Part shown: in pieces, positions 1 to 8,869 of the stretch
How the letters are laid out: the number at the start of each line of letters is the position of its first letter
How positions within the stretch are numbered: the first letter of the stretch is position 1
Source: Rhodothermales bacterium
GTDB lineage: Bacteria; Bacteroidota; Rhodothermia; Rhodothermales; Bin80
Length of the DNA: 64,000 bases
NCBI GenBank assembly: GCA_958296045.1
Contig: CATQHT010000002.1
Span: 764,065-828,064 of the forward strand
Reading direction: 5' to 3'
Notes under the pieces: model-generated
Told to the model about the DNA's origin: nothing
Seen by the model: the letters and a program-made list of their open reading frames with translations, nothing else
Databases searched by the model: none
Program-made: the position numbers and the translations under genes

Positions 1-351
1 ATCATGGGTGCAGGGCTGGGCAAGGAGGTCGCGTTGATCACAGACGGCCGGTTTTCAGGCGGCTCGCATGGGTTTGTCGTGGGACACATCACGCCCGAGG
101 CACAGGTAGGGGGCACGATCGCGCTCGTGCAGGACAGCGATAGGATCAGCATCGACGCGCACGCAAATACCCTCACCGTTCATGTAGAAGCTAGTGAACT
201 AACCGCGCGCAGGAGCCGCTGGCACGTACCGCCGCTGAAGGCACAACACGGTACCCTGCTCCGTTATGCACATACCGTGTCTTCTGCCAGTGAAGGCTGC
301 GTGACCGACGCCTTTGCGCCTCGTCCAGAACCCAACAGCCTACGTTGTTAG
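1..351 (+). CDS. ilvD: Dihydroxy-acid dehydratase, C-terminal fragment (runs off the window)
   Basis: This is the last ~116 residues of the IlvD/Edd family enzyme that dehydrates dihydroxyacids to 2-keto acids in valine, isoleucine and leucine synthesis (cytosolic, Fe-S dependent). The reading frame is open to base 1. The C-terminal signature [15 protein letters not shown] is visible, followed by the usual sequence around 'GG-IALVQD-DRI-ID' and the terminal [10 protein letters not shown] block. The Fe-S cysteines and most of the fold lie upstream, outside the window. The ~20 residues after [10 protein letters not shown] look like ordinary tail sequence. The gene is followed directly by mobile-element debris, so it marks the edge of the accessory region. 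Confidence 0.93.
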   Translation: MMGAGLGKEVALITDGRFSGGSHGFVVGHITPEAQVGGTIALVQDSDRISIDAHANTLTVHVEASELTARRSRWHVPPLKAQHGTLLRYAHTVSSASEGCVTDAFAPRPEPNSLRC

Positions 352-439
352 ATCTTCTTTGGCCACGCGACACCTCGGGCGCGTGCAGACTTTGACGCCC
401 ACACTGGGCATCCTGCCATGAAGGCGCTTGTCCTTTCCG

Positions 440-1210
440 CATCGCGGTAGCCCCAGGGTTTCCCTTGGGGCCCCGCACAGATCCGTGTGTACGCGTTATC
501 GCACACGGCTCCTCCCGCAGGTCGCGCTCTCGCGCATGACGTTAGGAAGTGGGGATACCCACCTCCAGCCGTAAGCGGTACACCTGCGCCCCGACTGTGG
601 CTCTGAGTCCACAGCCATTTGGACAGATTCACGAAATCCGGCCCAAAGTTCGGCACGAATCCAGCTTTCCGCTTTCCCCTTGGGTGCGACCCTTAGCTCC
701 ACCGGCTCCGCCCCGTGGTCATCCACGCGTTGTTCGCTGGCTTCGTAGCTACTTTGGTCACATCTGACTTCTCTCCACCGTACATCCTCCGATCAGCATT
801 TAGCCTACGCTTTGGCGACCCTCCCCGAAGGGATGGGTAATGGAGAGACCTCCCAGGTCCCGATGCAGTACGTATGTGCGTGCCTGGGTTCTTGGACACC
901 GCGGGACCCTCCTCCTCACCATCAACGGCGAAGAAGGTGTTGCCTTCGACCAAACCAAGAGCCTCGGCATCCCGGACGATAACATTTTCGGTGCTCATTA
1001 GCCCTGCCCACCCGCACCTCTACCGACGCTTCGCTGGCACCCTCGCGGGTACCAACGCACGGCTCGAGGAGATGCGTGGATGGTTAGGCCTTCACATCGG
1101 GAGACTATCACTCCCTGTACTGGCACCAGTTAGCCTGGCGTATTGGGGTCACGTTTCCAGACCCCGCCACTTCAAACCACGGCGTGCGGTTTTCCCGCAC
1201 CGGGCTTTCC
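440..1210 (-). mobile_element. ORF-less group II intron remnant with two domain V-like hairpins
   Basis: Read on the minus strand, this stretch ends in a clear group II intron 3' module: a domain V hairpin (see the entry at 480-511) followed by a second G/C hairpin ending in GGGGCTACC, in the place of domain VI. A second, more degenerate domain V-like hairpin lies at 1174-1207 (loop GAAAA), with its own following hairpin at 1145-1165. Between them, the minus-strand frame near 740-800 encodes residues resembling the leader in front of group II reverse transcriptases (RLNADRRMYGGEKSD), but no reverse transcriptase ORF is present. I read it as one or two intron tails left after deletion of the ORF. 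Exact 5' boundaries cannot be fixed by eye. Confidence 0.55.
480..511 (-). ncRNA. Group II intron domain V hairpin
   Basis: On the minus strand the 32 nt begin GAGCCGUGUGCG and end CACACGGAUC. The two arms pair around a short loop and leave the two-nucleotide bulge expected on the 3' side. The AGC of the catalytic triad sits at the base of the stem, as in bacterial group II domain V (family knowledge). The downstream flank (479 to 440) forms the next hairpin of the intron tail. A near-identical but mutated copy lies on the plus strand at 4850-4880. Confidence 0.7.
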
Positions 1211-1368
1211 TGCTGGATACGCCGTAAAGTTCATGCGCAGTTGGCGTGGGCGTGCTTTCGGCTTGTAATACGGTATGTGCCACTGATCGTACAGTCCCAG
1301 TCACTCGCAGAACATGCGTCTACTCCACCGTTCCAACCATAGCCCCGGCGTCCTCGGGCACGCATCAG

Positions 1369-1575
1369 ATGGCGCCTGATCTTCAATTCTACCCAATGCC
1401 GGACTTAACGGACATGGCGACACTTCCCGCAACAGCCCTGCAAGCCATACCTTCCGAAGCGGCCGCCCGGGTCGCAGAGGCGCTCGCAGATGCCCTGGCT
1501 CCCACCACCGTACGCACATACCAGGCGGTATGGCGCGGTTTCCAGGCATGGGCTGACGAGCACGCGTTTACCGCT
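1369..1575 (+). pseudogene. Site-specific tyrosine integrase, N-terminal fragment
   Basis: Only the N-terminal core-binding (SAM-like) domain of a phage-type integrase is present. The diagnostic part is residues ~30-65, with the pattern LAPTTVRTYQAVWRGFQAWAD. The catalytic domain (R-H-R-Y) is missing: the similarity stops after 'EHAFTA' at about 1575, where a transposase remnant on the other strand begins. The fragment was therefore probably cut by insertion or deletion involving that transposase. Of the possible starts, the ATG at 1369 or the one at 1414 fits best. It is non-functional, and it shows that an integrating element once existed here. Confidence 0.6.
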
Positions 1576-1837
1576 CGAATCCGACCTTATGATGGGTACG
1601 CACCAGAGACATCCCGCGGCGATTCAAATTAATGATCGCCGACTCTATGGCCGGACGTTCACGCCGGGCTTCCACGAAGTCTGGATGGCTCTCCCGCTCG
1701 CTGGTTTTCTGGTGCGTAAAGATGTCCTGTAGCCCGCGTAGCGCGGCCGGAATATTGTCTCTGGAGCGGACATCAAAGGTGATCTCTTCAATGGGCGTAT
1801 GCCCAAGCTCAAACTGTGGCTCGAAGATTGCGCGCAT
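1568..1837 (-). pseudogene. Internally deleted transposase (IS5/ISNCY-like), N- and C-terminal pieces fused
   Basis: The 89-residue frame begins with the N-terminus of a transposase family starting M-R-x-[IV]-FEPQ with a TPIE block, then SRD-IP--L-GLQ. It jumps straight to a C-terminal motif (VEARRERPAIESAIINLNRRG). The DDE core of several hundred residues between these is gone, while the frame stays open. The C-terminus is also clipped at ~1571, at the junction with the integrase fragment. The product cannot be an active transposase. Family assignment is from remembered sequence patterns, so the exact IS family is uncertain. Confidence 0.55.
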
Positions 1838-2139
1838 AGGGGTGAGTCGGGCGAATGTTGGGGCAAGACGTACAAATCACGCCAATAACGGGCCTAAGAT
1901 CGGAAAACGGTGCAACATGCGCTAAGACAACGCGTTCCAAAAGTAGCGGGATTGCCCTGAAAACAGCCGCTCGGCGCCGTACACTGCCCGCTCTTGCGCC
2001 GCATGCACCCGTATGTCCGACCTATGCACCCAAGATTGACGATCTGCAGGGCAAATCGACCATTTTCCGTGCAATCACCAGCTAGCCGCCTTGTGGATGG
2101 CATGATTATTGCGGTTAGATCTGCATTGGACCCAAACCG
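1838..2139. other. Intergenic, no gene recognised
   Basis: Short overlapping frames on both strands show no recognisable family or signal peptide. It presumably holds the transposon end on the left and the promoter of the lipoprotein gene at 2140 on the right. I could not identify either with confidence. Confidence 0.4.
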
Positions 2140-2685
2140 ATGAGAGTTCTTGTGAGCAGCAAATTCATGCTTGTTGTTGTCTGTGGAGCGGTAACACTTC
2201 TACAGTGCGGCTGTGACAGTGCAACCACGCCAACCGCTGATATTCGTATTCAAACAGACCAGGAGACATACGCATTGGTGCTAGACGATGAGATCAATGC
2301 GTTGGTTTTATCCATGCGAGTGAGCTATACAAACCCAAGTAGCAGAACCACATATCTGCCAAAGTGTGGGAAGGAAAAGCCCGTTCCCGTCTTGCAGAAA
2401 CTTGACAGCACGGGATGGATCAACGCCTTGTCGCCTGTGTGTCCCATGATTCTATTGCCGCCTATTCGGGTGGAACCACGACAGACATACACGCAAGCGG
2501 TGGTGTTACAATCCAGCCTATTCCCTATCTATCCGCGATTGTCCGTCAATGAGATATCGGGTACTTATCGTTTGCTATACAAAATCTATGAGACAGGTAG
2601 CAGAGACGGCCAACTTGGCGACCCGAATATTATGGTTCCGCTTGCAGCTCGGGTATCGAATACGTTCCAGATTACAGAAGATTGA
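2140..2685 (+). CDS. Hypothetical exported lipoprotein
   Basis: The 181-residue protein has a basic start, a hydrophobic stretch (residues ~8-21) and an early cysteine pair in LLQCGCDS, consistent with a lipoprotein or secreted protein, although the lipobox is not ideal. The rest is beta-rich with conserved-looking 'SYTNPSSRTTYLPKCG' and 'GTYRLLYKIYE' segments, the layout of an immunoglobulin-like sandwich. No enzyme motif is visible and I do not recognise a named family. It stands alone between mobile-element remnants, and its base composition (AT-richer than its neighbours) suggests separate acquisition. Confidence 0.6.
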   Translation: MRVLVSSKFMLVVVCGAVTLLQCGCDSATTPTADIRIQTDQETYALVLDDEINALVLSMRVSYTNPSSRTTYLPKCGKEKPVPVLQKLDSTGWINALSPVCPMILLPPIRVEPRQTYTQAVVLQSSLFPIYPRLSVNEISGTYRLLYKIYETGSRDGQLGDPNIMVPLAARVSNTFQITED

Positions 2686-3027
2686 CGCAGTCTGCCCTAA
2701 GCCCACAATTTCTTGACGGCCTCCCTGGGTCAGTAGTAGTGCCAAAGTGGGCTGCGTCGCCAGCAAACGGATCGATCAGCACGGCAACAGGATCAGCCAG
2801 CCACTTTCGGATATGAGGTGCATATTCCGGTCGACCTCGACCACCTATTCCAGAGGTAGTCAACCACATTTTGGTGACTACCGGAATGGCAATCGGGGTC
2901 GGATTGGCCGGGCCGTCAGCGCGACTGACTATTCCGATCCACTGCGCCACCAATTCCGGCTTCAAGCGCGCCACCCTACGTCTTGCGTCAGGGGCACGAA
3001 ATCGGCCTTTGCACACATGTGTATGTG
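2686..3027. other. Intergenic, probably holds the right end of the IS21 remnant
   Basis: Frames on both strands can be read through but match nothing I know. Position and content suggest the terminal region of the adjacent IS21-like element. I did not find a convincing terminal repeat. Confidence 0.35.
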
Positions 3028-3786
3028 TCATGCCTGGTCGTAGGGTTTGATGCTTCGCAGGGCGTGTGTTTTGCGCATGGATTCACCCTTGAGTGAGATG
3101 TGGTGTGCATTGTGAACCAGTCGGTCAAGGATGGCATCGGCCAAGGTAGGATCTTCCATGGTGTCGTGCCATTGTTCCACGGGGACTTGGCTGGTCGCGA
3201 TGGTGGACCGACTCTGGTATCGGTCGTCGAACAGCTCCAAGAGGTAGCGTTGTTGCGTGACGTTCACTTCGCTGGTACCCCAGTCGTCGGTGATCAATAC
3301 ATCGATCTTTGACATCTTACGCAGGAGTTTCCGATCGGTATCATCGGCGCGCCCGAGGTGCATATCCTGCAAAAGTCGCGAAAGGCGGTGGTATTGTGCC
3401 CGGTAGTTTTCCAGGCATGCCTTATGAGCCAGCGCACAGGCTAAGTAGGTCTTGCCCGTGCCTGTCGCGCCGGTAATGATGACTTTTTCATGCCACTGAA
3501 TCCACTGACAGCTGGCCAGATGCAGCATGAGTCATTTGCTGAGGCCACGCCCCTTTCCGTAGTCTACGTTGGCCATACTTGCTTGACACTTTAGCTTAGC
3601 GCGCCCGAGTCTCAGATTCAAGCGACGTGATTCGCGCCGTGCCATCTCGGCATCGACCATCAGTCCCAGGCGTTCCTCAAAGTCGAACTCGGCCATATCT
3701 GGGGTCACGAGCTGATCTCGCAAAGCGCTGGCCATGCCCACCAGGCGCATGTGTTCAAGCTTAGCTACGATGGGATGGATTAACAT
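3028..3786 (-). pseudogene. istB: IS21-family helper ATPase IstB, in-frame nonsense
   Basis: IstB is the AAA+ helper of IS21 transposition. The N-terminal part (start at 3786) and the ATPase part lie in the same frame but are separated by a single TGA at 3529-3531. The context is GRGLSK-stop-LMLHLASCQW, where intact homologues read through. Downstream are Walker A (GATGTGKT), Walker B-like LITDDWG and the C-terminal 'LVHNAHHISLKGESMRK'. The lesion fits a CGA-to-TGA change. The start overlaps the end of istA by a few bases, the normal IS21 arrangement. Reassignment of TGA is unlikely, because TGA terminates other genes here. Confidence 0.85.
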
Positions 3787-4590
3787 GGGTCTCCTCCTTG
3801 GGTTGATGCGGAGCCGTAATAGGTGGCGCCGCGAATGTTGTCGTGATCCACGGTGCGGTGCTGCTTGGCGCCGCGTTTGCGAACAATCTGGTTAATGATT
3901 TCTTTGACCGCGGGATAGCTGAGCCTTCCGCGCTCGAGCGCCTCCTCAGCGGCCTGCTCCATGACTGGTGCGCCATGCTTCTTAGCTAGGTTCAGCAGGC
4001 TTCTGCAACGCACGTAGCACTGCTCGGGGATGCGGAAACGGCCGAAGTTCGCTTCAATAAGCGTCTGCATGTTGGGCCCGAATGTGGCGGCCCAGCGTAT
4101 GAATCGCTCCGATGTCCAAGAGCTGTACGCACGGTGATGAGAGGCCATGTGGTCCTCTATCGTCACGTAATCCCCTTTCCAGGGGGAGCGGGGATGCGAG
4201 GCAATAGCCATATCATCCTCCTTATCAAGGAAGATCTGTACCGTATTCTCGCCCACCAGCGCGTACACCGTGCGTCCAGCGTACTTATAGGGCACGCTGT
4301 AGTAGGCGTTTTGGATCGCCACATGATAATTGGTCTGCACCTTCCGCTTGCTAGTCCATTCCGAATAACGATAGGGCGCTGGCGGTAACGGACGCAGGGC
4401 TGGCTTGTCCACCTCTTCAAACCAGCTCTGACGGCTGCCCTTCTTCTTCTGGAAGGGCCGGGCATTGAGGTCCACCAACAAGCGTTGTATGGCGGTGTTA
4501 AGATCGGTAAGACTCAGAAAGCGCTCATGCCGAAGCCGTGCTAAGATCTGCCTCTGAACCAGCTGAATCGACTTCTCGGCGATAGCTTTA
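3780..4590 (-). pseudogene. istA: IS21-family transposase IstA, N-terminally truncated
   Basis: About 270 C-terminal residues of IstA are present: the end of the catalytic domain ('[17 protein letters not shown]', '[19 protein letters not shown]') and the C-terminal beta-barrel block with '[21 protein letters not shown]'. Intact IstA is about 500 residues. The helix-turn-helix and the first catalytic aspartates are missing. Similarity stops near 4590, exactly where group II intron-like sequence begins, so the 17 or so residues in front of the break are intron-derived. The element therefore cannot transpose by itself. Confidence 0.8.
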
Positions 4591-4885
4591 ACGCGCACGC
4601 GCGGATCTGTGCGGGGCCCCAGGGGAAACCCTGGGGCTACCGCGATGGACACGGCGGTTATCGACTGAGTCCTGTGGATTGGCGCGCCAGACCCCGACCC
4701 TACTCATGCCGGACTCTGGGTCGGAGTTTGTGATTCTGTCCAATGGCTGTGGACTCAGAGCCACAGTCGGGGCGCAGGTGTACCGCTTACGGCTGGAGGT
4801 GGGTATCCCCACTTTCTAACGTCATACGCGACTGGGCGACCTGCGGGAGGAGCTGTGTGCGTTAACGCGCACGCACGGATAAGTG
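4588..4885 (+). mobile_element. Rearranged group II intron 3' fragment
   Basis: This is a second copy of the tail seen at 440-650, in opposite orientation and permuted. At 4588-4648 lies the 3' half of domain V plus the last hairpin, ending GGGGCTACCGCGAT. At 4680-4880 lies the upstream segment running into domain V, which is then cut at ACGGAT. The block 4715-4880 is the reverse complement, with scattered mismatches, of roughly 480-650. The short direct repeat AACGCGCACGC occurs at both ends (4590 and 4864), which suggests that recombination through domain V joined the pieces. No reverse transcriptase is encoded. Confidence 0.5.
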
Positions 4886-5159
4886 TTGTTGTTATGCCGC
4901 TGATATTTCTCGCCTTCGGCGCCGGAGTCTACGGGGCATGACATTCTCGCGGTCAGGGGCTTACCTGGGGATTTGGCTACGAGCTGGTATTCCGCACAGG
5001 TCGGGATCGCCAAGAACGGTAGCCGAAAGTGCAGCCATGCAGGCACACGCTGTCGACACGCTGCGCGTAACCAAGGCCAACAAGGTCGAATGAGGTACTG
5101 GACACCGTCGCCGGTTAGCCCTTGGCGGGCCCGGTCTAGTCGGCTTGATGATTCCCCAA

Positions 5160-6521
5160 CTACACCAGTGGTACCAGCAGCGCCAGGATCAGGGACGCTA
5201 TGCCTCCGACAATGCCTATAATTGCTAGAAGGGGCGTCCACGACTTGAGGGTTTCCGCTTCGGTGATGCCTCCCATCTTCGAGTATATCCAGAATCCGCT
5301 GTCATTCATCCAGGACCCCACCAATGCACCGCTTCCGATAGCTGTGCCCAGGTAGACTACGTGAAAGGAGAGGCTCTCGGGGACCACCATTGCGGCGGAC
5401 ATGGCGCTGGCGGTGATCATAGCCACGGTGGACGATCCTTGCGCAAACTTGAGCAGGGTTGCGATGCCGAACCCCAAGAGCAGAAGGAAGATGCCGGATG
5501 CGTCTGCCCCAGCGGGAAGCATCGCCTGGATGGCGGGTCCTATCTGTGCCTCTTTCAGCATCGCACCGAAGGTGCCTCCGGCCGACGTGATAAGGATGAT
5601 GATTCCTCCGCTCAGCAGCGACTGTTCTACGAGTTGGCCCATGGCTTCCCGGGATGGGTGTCGCATCCTGACGTAGAGCGCTACGCTGGCAAAGGCTGCC
5701 AGAAGCAGCGCTAGGTTGGGGTCGCCCAGGACGCTGAACCATTCCGCCAGTGCTTGCAGGCCTGTGGAGCCGCTCTCGCCCAGGGGCGTCAATACCGTTT
5801 TTCCAGATATCAGCATGATAGGTAGCACGATGGGCTGGACTGCAAGGCCCAGCGGCGGTGTTGCGCCGCTGATTTGGTCTACCTTTTCTTCACCCGGCAC
5901 AGTGCGCATAGGTACCGGCATACGTCGGTCCATCCATCCGGCGAAGGCGAATCCTGCGATGGCAGCCGGAACCGCAATGGCCGCACCGACCAGCATCATC
6001 ATGCCCAGATCTATGCCCAAGTTGTCCGCGATAATCAGCGGTCCTGGCGTGGGCGGAACCAGGCTGTGCGTAGCGGCGGCTCCGGCGGTGATGGCCATCA
6101 CGAAGCCCAGGTATCCGCCGCCCGTCTGCCGGTACATGGATCGAGCCAGCGGGATGAGCAGGTAGAAGACGGTATCAAAAAACACCGGCACAGAAAGCAC
6201 AAAGCCGCTGGCCGTCAGTGCGGTGCCGCCGCGGCGCTCACCCAGGAGGGCCAAGAAGGCTTGTACGACGCGGTCGGCCGCGCCACTGGCCATCATGGTG
6301 ATCCCTATGACGGCGGCCATGGCGATCACGATGCCGATGCTGCCTGCCGTGGAGCCAAAGGCTTCAGCCACGCGGGCGATTTTTGCTGGCCAAGGTCCGG
6401 GGGCGCACAGGCTGACAAGGATGGCCGCCGTGATGAGTGCCACGAATGCGTTGATGCGGAGCCCTACAATCATCCCGACCACAATCAGGATGCCGAGGGC
6501 GAGTATGAGGAGCGGAATCAT
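5160..6521 (-). CDS. GntP-family gluconate/organic-acid permease
   Basis: It is an inner-membrane symporter of the GntP family (gluconate, idonate, glycerate and related sugar acids). From the ATG at 6521 it is 453 residues with about a dozen hydrophobic segments. Family hallmarks seen: 'GFVLSVPVFFDTVFYLLIPLAR', the 'THSLVPPTPGPL' loop, and 'LLKFAQGSSTVAMIT' followed by 'GSWMNDSGFW'. A further ATG-led extension to 6563 is less likely because MIPLLILALGI is the usual N-terminus. No kinase or regulator accompanies it; it sits alone between mobile remnants, so the substrate cannot be chosen. Confidence 0.9.
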   Translation of the reverse strand: MIPLLILALGILIVVGMIVGLRINAFVALITAAILVSLCAPGPWPAKIARVAEAFGSTAGSIGIVIAMAAVIGITMMASGAADRVVQAFLALLGERRGGTALTASGFVLSVPVFFDTVFYLLIPLARSMYRQTGGGYLGFVMAITAGAAATHSLVPPTPGPLIIADNLGIDLGMMMLVGAAIAVPAAIAGFAFAGWMDRRMPVPMRTVPGEEKVDQISGATPPLGLAVQPIVLPIMLISGKTVLTPLGESGSTGLQALAEWFSVLGDPNLALLLAAFASVALYVRMRHPSREAMGQLVEQSLLSGGIIILITSAGGTFGAMLKEAQIGPAIQAMLPAGADASGIFLLLLGFGIATLLKFAQGSSTVAMITASAMSAAMVVPESLSFHVVYLGTAIGSGALVGSWMNDSGFWIYSKMGGITEAETLKSWTPLLAIIGIVGGIASLILALLVPLV

Positions 6522-7100
6522 CGCGACGAGGGCCAAGTGGCGCACCGCGGTGCGCGGGCCCAATATACTATGCTGTATCCAATGCCAGCACTGCCACGGG
6601 ACGGTGGCAATGCTCCGGCAGCGCTGGTATCGGGACAGTCAATGCGTGCCTCAGACGTGTTTCGGACGCTTTCCGCATTGCAGGACTGGCGGCGCAGCCT
6701 GCAGTAGCAAGGACGCTCTTCCAACGCCTACGCCTTATCGCTCGTCTGCCGCTACGGTCAGGTGCCGACGCTTGAATGCACGAGCTGCACAGGCTTCCAT
6801 CAGAGTGTTCGACTCCGCCTTCCCAGCGGCCGTCTATTCGCCTTGACCCATGGCGCTGGATGGTCCACCAACTGTTACCACTATGCCGATTGGCGACCAG
6901 GTCAGGGTGCAGACCCTTGTGGTGGCATCGCCGCCTCAAGGTCTGCTCGCGTCAGGGCATCGGCGAAATGCACGGCTCGCGTGGAGCAGTGTTATGCGGC
7001 CAATACACTCTGCACTAAGTTCCGACACGCTGCCTAGGTCTACCGTTTTACCACACCGACTAGACTTGATATTGGCAAGAGTGTCGCTTAGATTAGCGGC
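6522..7100. other. Intergenic, no gene recognised
   Basis: This stretch is open in several frames but shows no coding pattern I can assign. It may contain the promoter of the permease on the left and the left end of the IS4-like element on the right. Confidence 0.4.
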
Positions 7101-8845
7101 ATGTACATACAGAATCAGATTCTCCGGACCTTGAGCCGGCCTTCGTCGCTGCCGCGTTTGCGGCAGATCGCCACAGACCAACCCGTGGAAAGTCGGGCTG
7201 CGTTGGCGCGTGCCACCTGTGAGGCCTTCAATGTTCGGGACGCATGTGGTCGCTTGCAGGAGGCTAATTGTAGCCGGGCGCTGTCGATGTTGGCCGATCG
7301 CGGGCTGGTGGCGTTGCCAGAGGCACGGCCCCTACCGCCGCGCAGTGGGCATGTACGCACACTGCCTGAGCCGGTACCACAGTCTTCAGGGCTACCGGAC
7401 CAGGTGCAAGACATTGATGGACTATCCATCAGTCTAGTTACCGAAAGTGAGCAGCTTGTGCTGTGGTACACGCTGCTGGCTGAAGAGCACCCACGCGGTG
7501 CAAGTCGGTTTATTGGGGCCCAGCGCAAATATCTCATCCACAGTGAGCACGGCTATTTGGGTGCCCTTGGCTTTTCGGCTTCGTGTCTGCGTTTAGCCAG
7601 TCGGGACACCTGGATGGGCTGGAGTGATGTCGAGCGTCAACGGCATCTGCATCGGGTGCTCTGCCTGAGTCGCTTGTTGATTCGTGGTCCGTGTCGGAAT
7701 CTAGCCAGTCATGTCCTGGGTCATGTGTTGCGGCGTGTGGAGGCGGACTTTGAAGCGTGTTACGGCTATCGGCCCTGGATCATTGAGACGTTTGTGGACG
7801 CTGAGCGAACCGGCAGCTGCTTTAAGGCCGCCAATTTCAGATAGATTGGGCAGACCTCCAGCAAAAAACGCCACCCCGAAGATGAGCCGCGAACACCGAA
7901 GGCGGTCTTTGTGTATGAGTTAGACCCTGGCTGGAGGAAAGAGCTGCAGGCGCATACGGCAGCCGGAAGAGGGACTCTCGGAGTGGGTATCGGGGGAATT
8001 TGGCGGAGCACCCTTGGGAGATCGCAGATTGTCGGTACGATTGGAGAAGACCGCCGCTATGCTCAATGATGTGCTGGGTGAGGGCATTGCACGGCACACC
8101 GACTATGAGCTGGCCGATGTTCGGGGCTGTTACCGGCTTTTATCCAAAAAGGCGGATTCACAGGTCACTCCCGAGAACATTTTGTCGCCGCATCGGGCAC
8201 GGACGCTGGAGCGGATGCGCAGTCAGAAGGTCGTGTTATGTATCCAAGATGGATCCCGCCTCAACTACGATACAAAGTTGGCCTGTGAAGGGTTGCAGGT
8301 GATCGGCAGCAATCAGACGGGTGTGAAATCGCGCGGTCTGCATTTGCATGTGACCTTGGCGACAACGGAATACGGTTTGCCTTTGGGTGTACTGCGCTGC
8401 AGCACAAAACACCCCGATACCGGTCCGCTGAAGCCGCAGATGCAACCGTGGCTGGACGGGTATGCGGATATTTGCGAGGCTGCCGAGGCCCTTCCGGCCG
8501 ATACCAGTGTGGTGTGCGTGATGGATCGGGAAGCGGACTGCTTTGCGTTGTTTGATGCGCAGCGGCAGTCCGGTCGGGTAGAGATGCTGGTCCGGGTGAA
8601 GCATAATCGAATACTGGAATCAGGAGAGCGGCTGATTAACCAGCTTGAGCAAGAACCGCCCGCTTGTGAGATCACGTTGGATCTGCGCCGTCTGTCCAAG
8701 CGCAAGAAGGCGAAGGGTCGGGCCCCGCGGACAGCCCATCTGGAGATTCGCTTTGCTCGCATCACCATGCGGTCTCAACGTAAGGGACGGCCACCCTTAT
8801 CCATGAATGTGGTGAGTGTTACCGAGCCGAATCCGCCGGATGATG

Positions 8846-8854
8846 CTGAACCCA
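8846..8854. repeat. Target-site duplication, left copy (9 bp)
   Basis: CTGAACCCA occurs here and again at 11318-11326, directly abutting the two ends of the inserted IS256-type element. Collapsing the two copies restores the IS4-like reading frame (GAT GCT GAA CCC ATC AAA TGG). Confidence 0.9.
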
Positions 8855-8869
8855 GGGGGTGGGCCAAAG

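Larger units (their letters stand above)
3028..4590 (-). mobile_element. IS21-family element, remnant
   Basis: It is an istA-istB pair in the usual order and overlap. It is disabled twice: istA is cut at its 5' end by a group II intron fragment, and istB carries a TGA. No intact terminal repeat pair was found, so only the coding span is delimited. Confidence 0.8.

Noticed and set aside
3529..3531. Recoding of TGA (selenocysteine or a non-standard code) in istB
   Set aside because: TGA is a normal stop elsewhere in the window, no SECIS-like hairpin was seen after it, and neighbouring elements carry ordinary nonsense mutations.
4588..4648. Intrinsic terminator made by the G/C hairpin near 4620
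   Set aside because: It matches the domain VI-like hairpin of the intron tail at 440-479 and has no U-run after it.
7840..7960. Programmed frameshift in the IS4-like transposase
   Set aside because: The gene also carries a nonsense codon and a large insertion, and there is no slippery run at the shift, so decay explains it.
7101..8854. A Druantia anti-phage locus
   Set aside because: Only the DUF4338 domain is shared. It is fused to a transposase, and no druB, druC, druD or druE-like helicase lies nearby.
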